NCBI RefSeq assembly: GCF_026151205.1
Contig: NC_087072.1
Location: 14,112,169-14,176,168, forward strand
Length of the DNA: 64,000 nt
Direction of reading: 5' to 3'
Source: Bolinopsis microptera
Taxonomy: Eukaryota; Ctenophora; Tentaculata; Lobata; Bolinopsidae
How positions within the stretch are numbered: position 1 is the first letter of the stretch; each line of letters begins with the position of its first letter. Both the position numbers and the translations under genes were made by a program. Under the pieces are notes generated by a model that worked only from the letters and a program-made list of their open reading frames with translations, searched no databases and was not told the DNA's origin. Below, piece after piece: positions 23,296 through 35,231 of the stretch.

Positions 23296-23460
23296 CGTAA
23301 TAGCCGTAGTAATAGCGGGTAGTAACTAAGTAGTGTAATAGCAGGTAGTAACTAAGTAGTGTAATAGCAGGCAGTAGTAGTAATAGCGGGTAGTAACTAA
23401 GTAGTGTAATAGTAGGCAGTAGTGTAATAGCAGGTAGTAACTAAGTAGTGTAATATAGCA
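23296..23460. repeat. Degenerate minisatellite (TAGTGTAATAGCAGGTAGTAACTAAG-like)
   Basis: Words GTAATAGCRGGTAGTAACTA and AGTAGTGTAATAG recur about five times with a spacing near 30 bp, with shortened copies between. The DNA that follows holds small CTTGTGATA and ACTATACAGTATA direct repeats (about 23590-23730). No coding signal. Confidence 0.7.
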
Positions 23461-24433
23461 GCCAATACCACAGTTGAGTAGTCAGATAAGAGTCTAGTGT
23501 TTTAATATGGGTAAAATCAGCAAGCTTCTTTTAACCAACACATTATTACACACAACTAGTACTTGTCACCATTCTGTAACTTGCCAATCACACGTACTTG
23601 TGATACTTGTGATACTTGTGATTGATTCATATCAACCACACACCACCATGAGCATACTACATTATATTATATCGGGTATGCACTAATCACTATACACTAT
23701 ACAGTATACACTATACAGTATACATTGGTCACACCTTAGCAGTTATCACCCAACAATATCTCTAGTAGCGTCTCTATTTTAATTCCCCTTGGGACCACCA
23801 TAATACATTATACATGCAACTCCAGTTATTAATCGCTCAAATAATGTGTTATTTTAGGTTTTAACATGTGTATGTACATACTGTTGAAGGTTATGTAATT
23901 AAGGCGTTTTTCTGGTTTTATTTTCACGAAACCAGATTGTATTTGTAATAATTTATGCGTTTAATGATTCGGAGCTGTCACAATTATATAATTTGATGGT
24001 AGAGCTACAAATATCATAATATGCTTAGATAACAATAGCAAACCTCATTATTCTGCCAAGTGACCTTGATCTACTATTAACTATCATGAAATAATTGGGT
24101 AATATATAGTGCAGCTGTTTCGATGTAAGACTAATAATTGCTTAAAATAGGAAGACTAATAAATCGACTGTTTCTAATTAAACATTTCGTTAATACAGTG
24201 AAACATCAATAAAATCACCCGACCAGCCAAGTGAGCTAACTCCGGACCAAAAAATTATCGGAAATTTTTAAAAGCCAAAACTGTGATGGTAAAATTGTAA
24301 ATCTCCCAGACCAACTTACTCTTATCTGGCCATTTATGTTCCGGTCTTCGGACCTTTTTAAACAAATGGCCTAACGAACAGTCTCAATCTAGTTCGGAGA
24401 ATGAAGTTTCACTGTTTATAATTTAAAACTCAC

Positions 24434-24506
24434 CACCCCAGTAAGAGCCTAATGTTGAGGATAACAACGTTATCAGGACTATAATAGCAGTGCATCTTAT
24501 CACCAT
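24434..24506 (-). CDS. Probable signal-peptide exon of the ADAM gene
   Basis: ATG at 24506 opens MVIRCTAIIVLITLLSSTLG and then SYWG, a textbook secretion signal, and ends at a strong donor (G|GTGAGTT). It lies upstream of the ADAM prodomain exons on the same strand. It leaves one base over, whereas the next exon I can place (19714-19760) starts in phase 0, so at least one more exon must lie between. The 4.7-kb gap is full of transposon remnants. Assignment to the ADAM is inferred from position and strand. Confidence 0.55.
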
Positions 24507-24751
24507 CGCATTCTAGAAACAATGTTTTATTATCAATATCAAGATTTTATTGTATCATGTAACATGAGTTAAAGTTAGTATCTCTGTAATAGCTTACTCT
24601 TAGGGTAGTAATCCACTAGGTGATCAAAGATCAACCCTGACCGTTTTTAAGGTTCAGAGTTTTTCGAGGTGAAGAATGTCGTGATGATTAACTATGGAGA
24701 CTAATTAACACCTAGTTTGATCATGCTGCAAAACGTTCCGACTTTGACAGC

Positions 24752-25012
24752 ATGGAAGAGGAGCTAACATCCAGTCTGAAGGAAACTATTAAAAACGTGA
24801 AGGTCAGGACTGCCAGAGTCAAAGACATTGATCCACACCTATGTGCTGGATACTCCTATCCTTTTCTCATGTGTGGAACAAACGATCTACGATGTGATTA
24901 TGTGAAGAAAGAATCATATATGCACCAAACTGTGTTTCAACTTAAAGATAAACTACATGAAATAAGACACCTTGGTCCAAAACAAAAACTTTTGTTGTAC
25001 CTGTGTACGTAA
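24752..25012 (+). pseudogene. Possible remnant of a transposon-borne SGNH-hydrolase-like domain
   Basis: An 86-codon frame holds FLMCGTNDLRCDYVKKESY, then VFQLKDKLHEIRHLGPKQKL. The GTND followed by an amphipathic helix and 'GPKxKL' resembles block III of SGNH esterase domains, which occur in ORF1 of some LINEs. Both ends of the domain are missing and no splice sites frame it. It could also be a broken host gene piece. Confidence 0.35.
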
Positions 25013-26077
25013 TTAACCTCAAGAATTCTTAAGATGACCAATGAAATTATGCTTTATAATAACCGAGTTCACTGTTCAGGACATGATGTTGGCAATCTGT
25101 TTTCTTAATATTTTGTGTGTTAGAGGGAGAAATATGGATAATAATGATAATGAAATCGATTGAGGAATAAAGAGGTCTGTTAGCCATGCTCAAAGCCCAT
25201 CAAAATTGGGCTGTGAGTCCTGCCAGACAGCTATTTATACCGGGTTCCACCCCACCAATTAACGAGCTTTGTGGAAAAAATCAAGAGCCAGCTTATCCAT
25301 AGGGGAGCAGGGTCTAACCAGAGTTAAGCCACATACCCATGGCTGCGGCTGTTACATAACTCCAATGTCAATTGTAATTGTAGGAAATTTTAATTAACAT
25401 TAGAACCCATTTTTACTGAGACACGGAAGTAATTTTACCTAAGTCCCGAAGTTGTTACCACACTAAAATATAGTTCATTTACAAAAATATACAAATTACA
25501 TGACTACAAGAGTCCATCTAAAAATATATAGAGTCCATCTACTGTGGCCACAATGTGCCCCATACAGAGAATAGAGCCCACAGGTATCAGATCTCTAAGC
25601 AGTGGCGTAACAAAGGGCCCCGCCGACCCCACTGTGCGCAATCTTAGGCAGCTACAAATTAGGCAGCTGCAGAAAAGATGCCAAGCGCGCTCAGCGTACG
25701 TCTTTTCGTTTTTGATTTTACAAATGACAAAGCAACTTTTAATGATTATTAATGGAACTATCGGATATTTATAATTCAATATGTATTGATTCTTCTGTGG
25801 AAAATAAAAATTGTATTTTACTTAAATTGTATTTTACTTAGGGGGGGGGGGGGGGGGAAACTGCGCGTTTTGCTCTAAAAACACACTTTTTTAGAGATTA
25901 CACCAGCGTATCCTCTAAAATCATCTAATTCGTTCAATTTTAGGGAGGAGCGCCAAAAGGGGAGGGGGCGCCAACAGGGAGGCACTTTTTAAACGGGGCG
26001 TGCCAACAGGCCAACTGCTGAAATCGACACCTAATGAATTGTTGAAAGCAGAATAATACCTACACCAATATGATCTT
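25013..26077. other. No gene recognised; low-complexity G-run
   Basis: AT-rich DNA with an uninterrupted G tract at about 25842-25858 and G-rich words up to 26000. The short frames at 25504-25779 on both strands have no motif. Confidence 0.5.
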
Positions 26078-26160
26078 ACTGGGCCGCGCTCAGCCTGTCA
26101 TTCCGCCTAATCTCTATTCTATCATTGTTTATGAACATGATAGCCTGAGGTCCCAGGTAA
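26078..26160 (+). repeat. Structured repeat, copy 1
   Basis: Starts ACTGGGCCGCGCTCAGCCTG and ends CCCAGGTAA. Contains a hairpin CTATCAT..ATGATAG around TTATG and a second small hairpin CCTGAGGTCCCAGG. Related to 26868-26955 and 26965-27042. Confidence 0.75.
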
Positions 26161-26329
26161 ATATGATCTTGAAGCATGCCCTGTGCTGAGCGAGTACGTT
26201 TGCCTACAGTGTAGGCTGTGATACAGTCAACAATGCAAGTAATGTGCAACATGGTGGGCTATACCGTTAGCAGTTATCCCATCCATATTAAAGATTGAAA
26301 ACGTAAATCCAGTCTTTCACATAGCCATG

Positions 26330-26830
26330 TGTCTACGCATACTGCTTGACGCGCTTGTTTCACAAGTAGAATAGCCCGGTCGCGCGCTACTGCAAGCGAG
26401 AGGGCTCTGGTTAGAGCAAATCCAGTCTACAAGCAGCTCTATACCTTTTTTACTACTAATGACATTCTCAATGAGGAACAATTTGTTTTTAGGAAAGGTC
26501 ACTCAACCCTACATGCACTCCACAAATAAGTTGATTCGATCACGACATCCAGTGCCCCATTGGTCATCTAAGATTTAGGAATCTTCATTTATCTTTGCAA
26601 AGCTTTTGATACTCTGGCAGACTTCATTTCTCAATACAAGATACCACATCAGAGTCTATGTATGTAAAATAAGGTTCCATACTAAGTCCACTGCTTTTCT
26701 TGTTCGTGTAATATATGAATGACACAATGAACTGCGACGATTTTGTGCTTTATGCTGATGGTACAAGTATATGTTTGATACATGTAATACGTAATACGTA
26801 TCACAAACATCAGAGACATTATTTTCCGCC
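26330..26830 (+). pseudogene. Decayed non-LTR reverse transcriptase remnant
   Basis: Translated pieces in different frames match conserved RT blocks in order: EEQFVFRKGHSTLHALHK (about 26473), then CKAFDTL (about 26595), then YMNDTMNCDDFVLYADGTSI (about 26712-26770), where the catalytic ADD appears as ADG. Stops and frameshifts separate them. The catalytic aspartate change and the breaks make it inactive. Confidence 0.6.
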
Positions 26831-26867
26831 TTCGCGAAAAGTGGCATGCAACGTACGTCAAGTATAT

Positions 26868-26955
26868 ACTGAGCGGCGCTCAGCCTGTCATTTCGCCGAA
26901 TCTTTATTATATTATATTATGTTTATGAACATAATAGCCTGGGGTCCCCAGGTAA
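26868..26955 (+). repeat. Structured repeat, copy 2
   Basis: Starts ACTGAGCGGCGCTCAGCCTG and ends CCCCAGGTAA. The hairpin stem is TATTATGTT..AACATAATA (loop TATG), followed by the small palindrome CCTGGGGTCCCCAGG. Copy 3 follows at a 97-bp period. Confidence 0.8.
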
Positions 26956-26964
26956 GTCAAGTTT

Positions 26965-27042
26965 ACTGGGCGGCGCTCAGCCTGTCATTCCGTCGAATCT
27001 TTATTATGTTTATGAACATAATAGCCTGGAGTCCCCAGGTAA
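26965..27042 (+). repeat. Structured repeat, copy 3
   Basis: Starts ACTGGGCGGCGCTCAGCCTG and ends CCCCAGGTAA, with the same TATTATGTT..AACATAATA hairpin as copy 2. AAGTCAAGT follows both copies 2 and 3. Confidence 0.8.
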
Positions 27043-27336
27043 GTCAAGTATATGTATTATTAGACCTTCAATAGTTCAAAAAAGTGACATACGACACACC
27101 AGTATACAGAATGCTAATAAATTTTTTGTACGCAAATTCACGAAAACTGAAAAGTAATTTCTTTGTTGCGTTCGTGCGCGGCGGGCCTACAACGGGAGGC
27201 CGAGGCAAGCGAGCTAGGTAAATCACCGGCCAGTAATATAATTGTAAATAGTTTTTGTCAACTAAGTGCCTCAATTTTGTTCAATACACGTCATTTTAGG
27301 GGGTGCACAATAAACTTGCTCAGATTTTAAATTTTT

Positions 27337-27792
27337 TTGTACCATTGTTTTCTAGAGACTGTGAAAATTTTCACAATACCAAATTTGTCATACCTTTTTG
27401 AAAAGATCAGTGAGTTCTATAAACGAGAATCAAGTAAACCCCTTCTCAGCAGAAACAAAATACTCTGCGTGCACAATTTGTATAAGTACCACTGTCTACT
27501 TGAAATGTTTAAAATAATCAAACTTCACACTCCAATACCGATGTACAATTTATTTCAAAAGTCACCCCGACGTGATAACTACTTTATTAACCCCGCTGCA
27601 ACCAATTGGTTTGTATATAAAACCTTGAATATGTGGAATAAATTCCTTAAACTTTCTAGTAAGATTGACTTCTCGTCCCCAATTGCACTTGTTAAAGGTC
27701 GCATTAAAACTATGCTACTCAATGCTCAAAAAGCTGGAAACACTGATGAATGGTCAGAACTCAACTTTGATGGAAATGACATGTGCCTATAA
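27337..27792 (+). pseudogene. LINE C-terminal fragment (jockey/CR1-like)
   Basis: The frame contains EFYKRESSKPLLSRNKILCV, then NLYKYHCLLEMFKIIK and NWFVYKTLNMWNKF. It matches, motif for motif, the last 120 residues of the better-preserved element at 32087-33390 (EFYVKESTKPLF, NLYRYRCLMELFKIIK, NQFIYKSAWLWNEF). The catalytic RT is absent. The first 30 codons look like a second, displaced copy of the same motif (YHCFLETVKI), suggesting an internal rearrangement. Confidence 0.65.
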
Positions 27793-29280
27793 TAAGAACA
27801 AACAAACTAGTCCATATAGATTTCATACTACACACACAAAATAACACACACAATACACACCACAGTCAAACATAGAAACTATATATTCACGCATATACGC
27901 AGAACACTGATCAGCTCATCCGCTTTAAACTAGTGTCTGGACTTGTCTGGAGTGTGTGTCTGGAACGTGGGACGGACTCACAAATATATTGTGTAAACGT
28001 AGCGCGCGAAACTTAAATATTGTATAACTCTATCATTTCATTACCCAGCTTGATTTACCGCGCCAGAAAAATGAAATATCGCCGCGCTATATCCGTGAAC
28101 CTACAGTCACTTATATCTTATATTTTATATTTTGTATCTCTTACTACGTAACGCAAAATTAAGTTGTATCACACTCCCGGTTTTGGACCCCAATGTTAAC
28201 CTTGCAGCAACTGTGTCAGCCCAATATACTCTAGAAGTATGATCACACTTATTTTAATGAACAAAAGACCCATAATTAATATAATCAGATACTCATCAAC
28301 AGCAGCAGTTTCCGTCCGTGTGATGTGTTGTCCTTCTCCTTTCTGTGTCCCCGTCGTTTTGTTTTGTGAAATGTATTGTAGTAGTGTTTTAATATTTAAA
28401 TCGAACGCAACTCAATAGTTAATAATAACAAACACAAATACAAATACTATTTTAAATAATTGATTAATATCGATTTATACGAACCAAACATTAATTATTC
28501 TTTAATAACCTTTTATATGTGTTAAACGATCCAGGGCATATCTAAAATTCGATAATGAACTTCATATAATATTATTAGTGCCGCGTGCTGATAAATATTC
28601 TGGGAATCAATCCACTCAATCGTGGCGATAACATATTTTTGTGCTTGGCCGGTTTTAGGTTTGAGTTTGTGCTCCAAAAGTGGTAAATCGGGTGCTAGTA
28701 AAGCTCTTGCAGGCAACTGGCTCCTTTTGCCAACTGCTTTTGGTTTAAACGCTGACTCATATTTGGAACTGGCACTGGTATAATTGTAATATCCTACGAA
28801 GTCAGCATGCTATATTATTTTGCAAAACTCGTTTAATATCTTGACAATATTTAAAGTTTATGGTTTTATGTTTAGGCGCGGCGCACCGCTTATATGTTAT
28901 AGCTCATTCAGCTTCTGTTTTCAGCGATGTGTTGTTACACACTGTATAGCATGTGGGTCAAGCGCGGTGCCGCGCCTAAGCAGCAAAAGAGTTATTTATT
29001 TTAAAATTTATTTTTATATCTCAAAAATGATGTAAAGTTTTTAATATGACGTAGAATTAAAACTATTTCCGTACAGCCTAAGTGCTAAGCGTGCTCGTTA
29101 GAAAAACTATGAACAATGAACATAACATGCTAGCTTTCTTTATTTTTGTAAGTCGCGTCGGCTGACATCTTGGGTTGTACTGGATGTAACAAGTTTATTA
29201 TCGGATGTCTACTTATATTTATTATGATATCATTATTCATTGTAATGGCAATAAAATTAAAATTTTGTTTTACTTAAATT
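27793..29280. other. No gene recognised; contains a GC-rich fold-back
   Basis: AT-rich DNA with no supported gene. At 28873-28978 the word TTAGGCGCGGCGCACCGCTT is answered by AAGCGCGGTGCCGCGCCTAA about 70 bases later in inverted order with small mismatches, so the 106-bp segment can fold back. It is probably a small inverted-repeat element. Confidence 0.45.
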
Positions 29281-29616
29281 TTGTTTTACTTAGTTTCGCC
29301 AAGGTGCTATATTTTTGTCCTTGACAGACTGAAATGGCCATCTCCTTATTGCTCCTGTGGTCATGAAGAACAAACTGCAATTCATATACTGACTAGTTGT
29401 GGTCATGTTGACGAAGACCTTAGGGACCAAGCCTCATATCTTCTCAGTATTGGTAACGAGGTCTCCAATCTGGAAGATCTGGGTACTCCACACTTGGCGA
29501 TCCTAAACTGCTCCAGAGATCCAAAGTTCATCCAAATCTGCAGTGAATGTGTGAATAATGATGACCTCAAGCTAAGAAAAAAGATCTGTATTTCTACAGG
29601 GCCCACCCACGCCTAG
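29281..29616 (+). pseudogene. Retrotransposon C-terminal zinc-knuckle fragment
   Basis: The frame holds LDRLKWPSPYCSCGHEEQTA, then IHILTSCGHVDEDLR. The C-x-C-G-x-x-E-x-T-x-x-H-x-L-x-x-C pattern is the C-terminal Cys/His motif found after the RT or RNase H in several LINE clades. No RT remains nearby. Confidence 0.55.
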
Positions 29617-30962
29617 CTGGGGAGTCTAGTCCCTACACTAGACGGCCAATGCTCTATCCATTGGTATGTACGCGGCCTTACCCAGGCCTGTAATAAATGG
29701 GGAGTCCCTCTAAGGACGACCAGTGCTAGACACTGTTTACTACTGAATGAATGGAAACCTACTTTACTCTTCGGATTGGTAGAACCTGTCTGGTTACATG
29801 AACATTGGAGCTAGTTTTATATTAACTCACATGATATTATTGTCGACTTAGACTGCTTGGATGTATCACATCTCAACCATTGTTGGGTGTGTTACTTTGT
29901 TTTGGGCTTCACTTTTAAGCTTTATTGATTTTATCTATAAAATTGCATCTCCATTGATATTTATGTAACTCGAAAAACTTTTTCTACCAAAAACGTTTTT
30001 GATCGGGAATCGTCTTTAAATTATTTTGGGGAATATTTGACTTGATATAACGACGTCGTCGTAATGACACAAGTGACTGATCGACCACCTTATTTGATAG
30101 TGTTTTTAAAAATAAAGTATTTATATTTTTAACTTGGGGTGTAAATATTTTTAGGGTTTTTATTTTTTAAATTTCAGATCTTTCATACTATTTGTAACTA
30201 AAATGCTCATTGTAGCCTATAATATTTAGATTTTCATCATCATATATTTGATGGTGCGCGGCTTTTGGAGCAAAATTAGCTGTAAAAGTCGCGTAATTTG
30301 ACCAAATTCGTTGATTTTTGTCGTATTATTCGGATATATTTTCGGTTCATTGGATGAAATCATTCTGAAAATTGGCGACGACCTTCCAATAAAGCTTTCA
30401 CAACTGTCCGAAAAATTTGGTTGCTATCGGAGTTGTCATACGTTGTATGACCCGCCGCGCACGAGTGCGCGGCTCCCCATGTATCGTCGAAACTATAGTG
30501 AAGCGACCGTGGGGGTCACTACGTGATACAATATCGGAGTTGATAAAGTGATCAAAATGGAAAAAAATACGCTGCTTTTAGCTGTAACATAATGTTTGAT
30601 AGTTGGATATGCTTTAAATTTTTCGGACACTTTCCTTGTAAGTCTATGAGTAAGCTTACCAATTTTTGTTGCAATCAGAGGTCGGAGAGAATTATCAATA
30701 TCTATGATCTATTTGTTTGAAGAAAATTGTGCTGGCCGAAATTAGCGCTAAAAAACCATCCTACAGTCGGCACGCGCGGCTTACTGTCGATGGCGCACTA
30801 CCAAGTCATTTTATTCATTATTGCAGAATCAAGCAAATTGTAAAATTATTTCATATTTATCAAATTGAGCGTGCTTTCTGTAAAATGTAATATGCGTCAT
30901 ATCAACGATTAAGACTAAAATCAAATTTGGATTATTATATTATTCGCAAAATTAAAATTAAC
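29617..30962. other. No gene recognised
   Basis: AT-rich, with scattered GTGCGCGGC words and a 20-nt palindrome at 30454-30473. No coding signal that I can support. Confidence 0.5.
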
Positions 30963-32042
30963 ACATGTTAGACTGATAGCAGGTGTAGAGTTTATAACAT
31001 ACAAATTCTAAATTTTTGACGGCTGACGATGGTAAGTCGCTACGTTTAATTCGGGACTTTTATAGTCTTAAGTCTTGGAGCTCAAAATGTCTCGTGCTGT
31101 GGGCCGTATAAACGGCGCACACCACCGCCCCGCCTTACTTCACGGTTGCGGAGCGGAGCTGGTGCCGTTTGTCTCGGCCTCAAGTGGCGAGTGCTTGCCC
31201 ATCGAATACACGATTGAAACACTAATTATTTATTGGAATTCTACAGTTTCCAAAACGAAGTACGAAGATATATTAACTTTGAGCTTTGTTTTGGCGACTG
31301 CTTCATCGATGGGCGAGTAGGTATTTGTTGTTTAGCAGTGTTGAATATTGGAGCAATTATATAATGTATATCTCCATCATAATATAGGCTAGTGTAAAGA
31401 TATATAATCAAGAATACAAACAAACGCGAACGGTATTAGTAACTCGCTAGATTATAGATGTTATTTAAACACATATGTTTACGTCAATTATTACTAAAAT
31501 TAATATTCTTGTTGCTTTAATATAATTACATTGTACATGTCACATGGATTAATGGATTAGTTGAATGAAACGTGTGCTACAAATGTCTACGCCTCACGCA
31601 GAACTGCGTACTGCTCAGTACTAATTCATGCTTGAGCGGTACTGCTGTTCACAGTGGCGCGCACTCAATTTAATCACAATAAATAACGAGCGCGCGGTTT
31701 TTTGGAATCTCTCCATTATTATATTAATTAGATCGCAGTGCTCACGGCCTGTACTGCGTGAACGACAGAAATATCTTTTAAATTATTTTGCTTCTGAAAT
31801 TTTGGCTCTAGTAATTAAGAAATGTGACATGTAATTGTAAGTTAACAATTAAATAGATCCTGTGCGCGGCGCCTACAGCTGACCTACGAATTTCTGAACA
31901 ATTTTAAATTGTGGCTGTGTGCGCGGCGTACTGTATATGTGTTTGAAATTGAAATTTGAATTTATTTATGAATATAACATTATGTATTGATTATTTGTGG
32001 TAAATAAACATTTTTCTTTCCTAACATTTTTCTTTCCTAACA
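30963..32042 (+). repeat. 1.06-kb direct repeat, copy 1
   Basis: Matches 34146-35231 at a constant offset of 3,183 bp with about four substitutions seen by eye and no indel until the tail. It begins ACATGTTA[G/T]ACTGATAGC and ends in two copies of a TTTTTCTTTCCTAACA-like tail. A GC-rich patch (31087-31210) opens a 77-codon ATG frame (MSRAVGRINGAHHRPALLHG..) with no known domain. The tail looks like a retroposon 3' end. Flanking position and TGTTA..TAACA termini in this copy would suit an LTR, but copy 2 does not share the terminus. Confidence 0.85.
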
Positions 32043-32086
32043 AAGCAACGATCTCGATACGAAGCGAAGTAAGATTTATTGTTTGC

Positions 32087-33390
32087 GCAAGTGTCAGAGT
32101 AGTTCAGCCATGCTACTGAACTACTCTGTAGAACATATAGAATCGTTAATTAGTAAAAAGCAACATGTCCTAGGGGTCTTTATCGATCTCTCAAAAGCCT
32201 TTGACACTCTAGACCACTGTAAACTAAACTAACTACAAAATTAAACAACTATGGCATAAGAGGAAATGCTCTGAATCTTATCTCTAGTTATTTGTCTAAT
32301 AGGAAACAATTTGTAAACGTTTTGGATACCAAATCTGATGAATTACCGGTTGAATTCGGGGTCCCTCAGGGTAGTGTATTAGGACCTCTACTTTTCCTAC
32401 TGTACATCAATGACATATGCAATATAACTAAAAAGGGTAAATTTGTCTTATTTGCAGACGATACTAATATATTTGTCGCTGCCGATTCGAGAAATAAAGC
32501 ATATGAATTGGCTAATGAAGTACTACAGGCCGTAAACAAGTATATGGGAGTTAACCTACTGCACATTAATGTAAAGAAGTGTTGTTACATGTATTTTTCT
32601 CCCTCTAAACGTAATAATAACGAATTAGATGCCGATATAGATAGCCAAAACTTGTCCATTAATAACAAAATAATTAAACGTGTAAGTCAGACAAAGTTTC
32701 TCGGAGTAATCATGGATGATAAATTGAGCTGGAAACCACATATATCATCCCTCAACAAGAAACTAAGAAGTGCTTGTGGACGTATCTACCGTATTAAGAA
32801 ATGCTTACCAGAATCACTATATAAACAAATATATCATTCTCTCTTTGAATCACACCTAGGTTATGCTATTTCTGTCTGGGGAGGTATTCCCAATAATCAG
32901 TTAAAACCACTATTTATTACTCAAAAGAAGTGTATCAGGATTCTATTTGGAGACTATGAAGCTTATGTAGACAAATTCAAGACATGTGCTAGAGCAAGAC
33001 CAATTAATTCTCAACGTCTAGGATCTGAATTCTATGTTAAAGAGTCCACTAAGCCTCTATTCACAAAACATGAATTACTTGTTGCAGAGAACCTGTACCG
33101 ATACCGTTGTTTAATGGAACTTTTTAAGATCATTAAGTCACGAGTACCAATTTCGTTATACTACTTATTCAACATATCAAATAGGAAAGATAATCTGTTC
33201 ATTACACCCTCTCCAACTAATCAATTTATTTATAAATCTGCATGGCTGTGGAACGAATTCCGTAAAGTTGGCCCGTTAACTTTCACCTCCACATGCGGAT
33301 CTGTCAAGAATTTACTTAAACAGTCACTTCTAAGAGCTCAAAACCGGTATGGAACTGAGTGGTGTGACAGAAATTTCACTGAATTCTGAT
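32087..33390 (+). mobile_element. 5'-truncated non-LTR retrotransposon, RT domain (jockey/CR1-like)
   Basis: RT blocks seen in order: LGVFIDLSKAFDTLDH (about 32168), a frameshift near 32225, then GVPQGSVLGPLLFLLYINDI (about 32359), KFVLFADDTNIF (catalytic ADD intact), QTKFLGVIMDDKLSWKPHIS, and a C-terminal domain ending at 33387-33389. A 365-codon frame is intact from 32292. The endonuclease and the start of RT are missing and the frameshift breaks the rest, so it is inactive. It lies between the two 1.06-kb repeats, same strand. Confidence 0.85.
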
Positions 33391-34145
33391 TATGAAGTGA
33401 TATTCATTTGCCTGTTATTCCCACTTAAGCACTTACTGACTGACAAGCTTATCTATGAATACCATGCTTGAATTTAGGTAAACAACATACAACTCATTCC
33501 CAGTAACGCTGAGCGCAACCGCCGAATGACACAGTAATATGAGACCGCGCATAGCATTGCGCGCCCATGCTGTGCGCGTTGTCGGCCGAAACTTGGGAAG
33601 TTCCCGCTCTAATATTCAGACGACAGTGATGACTCATTAAGAGCACTAATTTCGACCACTTTCCCGGTCGAGCCATACCAAATCAAACTAATTGACCCAC
33701 GTGTATAGCCAATGTCCTGGCGGTGCTGAGCCGATGTAAAACTCTTCTGTAAACTCTTTTGTCTCTTGTAACTTGTTTATATTTTATATTTTAGTTATAC
33801 TGTGTACTGTGTACAATAGTTATAGCGTATAGTGTGTGTAGTGTGTAGTGGTTATTTTGTTGTGACGTGTCACTTTATACTTTGCTACCAACGTCAGCCT
33901 TGACTTACCATTTATTGTAATTGGTACAGCATATATCCAAACTAAAACACTGTTTTCGATCTGACGGGTGATGGGCTCTCTCTGATGGGACACAGTTCTA
34001 GGGGGTACCCGGGGTACGAGTTAACGAATAGTGTTCGTGTCCTTCCACAATCCCCTCTCATTGTGTTTTTGACGGAGGAGAAGCCTAGTTCATCCGTCTG
34101 CATCGCTTAATCGAGTTGAAAATTTAGCCAATAACAAACTAAATT
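33391..34145. other. No gene recognised
   Basis: DNA between the LINE fragment and repeat copy 2. The minus-strand frame at 33494-33676 has no motif. A run of GTGTGT/GTGTAGTG words occurs near 33830. If the two repeats were LTRs, a polypurine tract would be expected just before 34146; I do not see one. Confidence 0.5.
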
Positions 34146-35231
34146 ACATGTTATACTGATAGCAGGTGTAGAGTTTATAACATACAAATTCTAAATTTTT
34201 GACGGCTGACGATGGTAAGTCGCTACGTTTAATTCGGGACTTTTATAGTCTTAAGTCTTGGAGCTCAAAATGTCTCGTGCTGTGGGCCGTATAAACGGCG
34301 CACACCACCGCCCCGCCTTACTTCACGGTTGCGGAGCGGAGCTGGTGCCGTTTGTCTCGGCCTCAAGTGGCGAGTGCTTGCCCATCGAATACACGATTGA
34401 AACACTAATTATTTATTGGAATTCTACAGTTTCCAAAACGAAGTACGAAGATATATTAACTTTGAGCTTTGTTTTGGCGACTGCTTCATCGATGGGCGAG
34501 TAGGTATTTGTTGTTTAGCAGTGTTGAATATTGGAGCAATTATATAATGTATATCTCCATCATAATATAGGCTAGTGTAAAGATATATAATCAAGAATAC
34601 AAACAAACGCGAACGGTATTAGTAACTCGCTAGATTATAGATGTTATTTAAACACATATGTTTACGTCAATTATTACTAAAATTAATATTCTTTTTGCTT
34701 TAATATAATTACATTGTACATGTCACATGGATTAATGGATTAGTTGAATGAAACGTGTGCTACAAATGTCTACGCCTCACGCAGAACTGCGTACCGCTCA
34801 GTACTAATTCATGCTTGAGCGGTACTGCTGTTCACAGTGGCGCGCACTCAATTTAATCACAATAAATAACGAGCGCGCGGTTTTTTGGAATCTCTCCATT
34901 ATTATATTAATTAGATCGCAGTGCTCACGGCCTGTACTGCGTGAACGACAGAAATATCTTTTAAATTATTTTGCTTCTGAAATTTTGGCTCTAGTAATTA
35001 AGAAATGTGACATGTAATTGTAAGTTAACAATTAAATAGATCCTGTGCGCGGCGCCTACAGCTGACCTACGAATTTCTGAACAATTTTAAATTGTGGCTG
35101 TGTGCGCGGCGTACTGTATATGTGTTTGAAATTGAAATTTGAATTTATTTATGAATATAACATTATGTATTGATTATTTGTGGTAAATAAAAATTTTTCT
35201 TTCCTAAAAAAAAAAAAAATTTTTCTTTCCT
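34146..35231 (+). repeat. 1.06-kb direct repeat, copy 2
   Basis: Near-identical partner of 30963-32042, including the GC-rich patch and the same 77-codon frame (34270-34503). The tail differs: AAATTTTTCTTTCCTA, a run of about 14 A, then a second TTTTTCTTTCCTAAG. The expansion of the A-run between tail units looks like slippage. Confidence 0.85.

Noticed and set aside
26078..27042. Hammerhead ribozyme in the three-copy repeat
   Set aside because: The CUGAUGA and GAAA core motifs are not present.
30963..35231. Intact LTR retrotransposon with 1.06-kb LTRs
   Set aside because: No primer-binding site, polypurine tract, target duplication or LTR-type gene between the repeats; the interior frame is a non-LTR RT. 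Kept only as one possibility.
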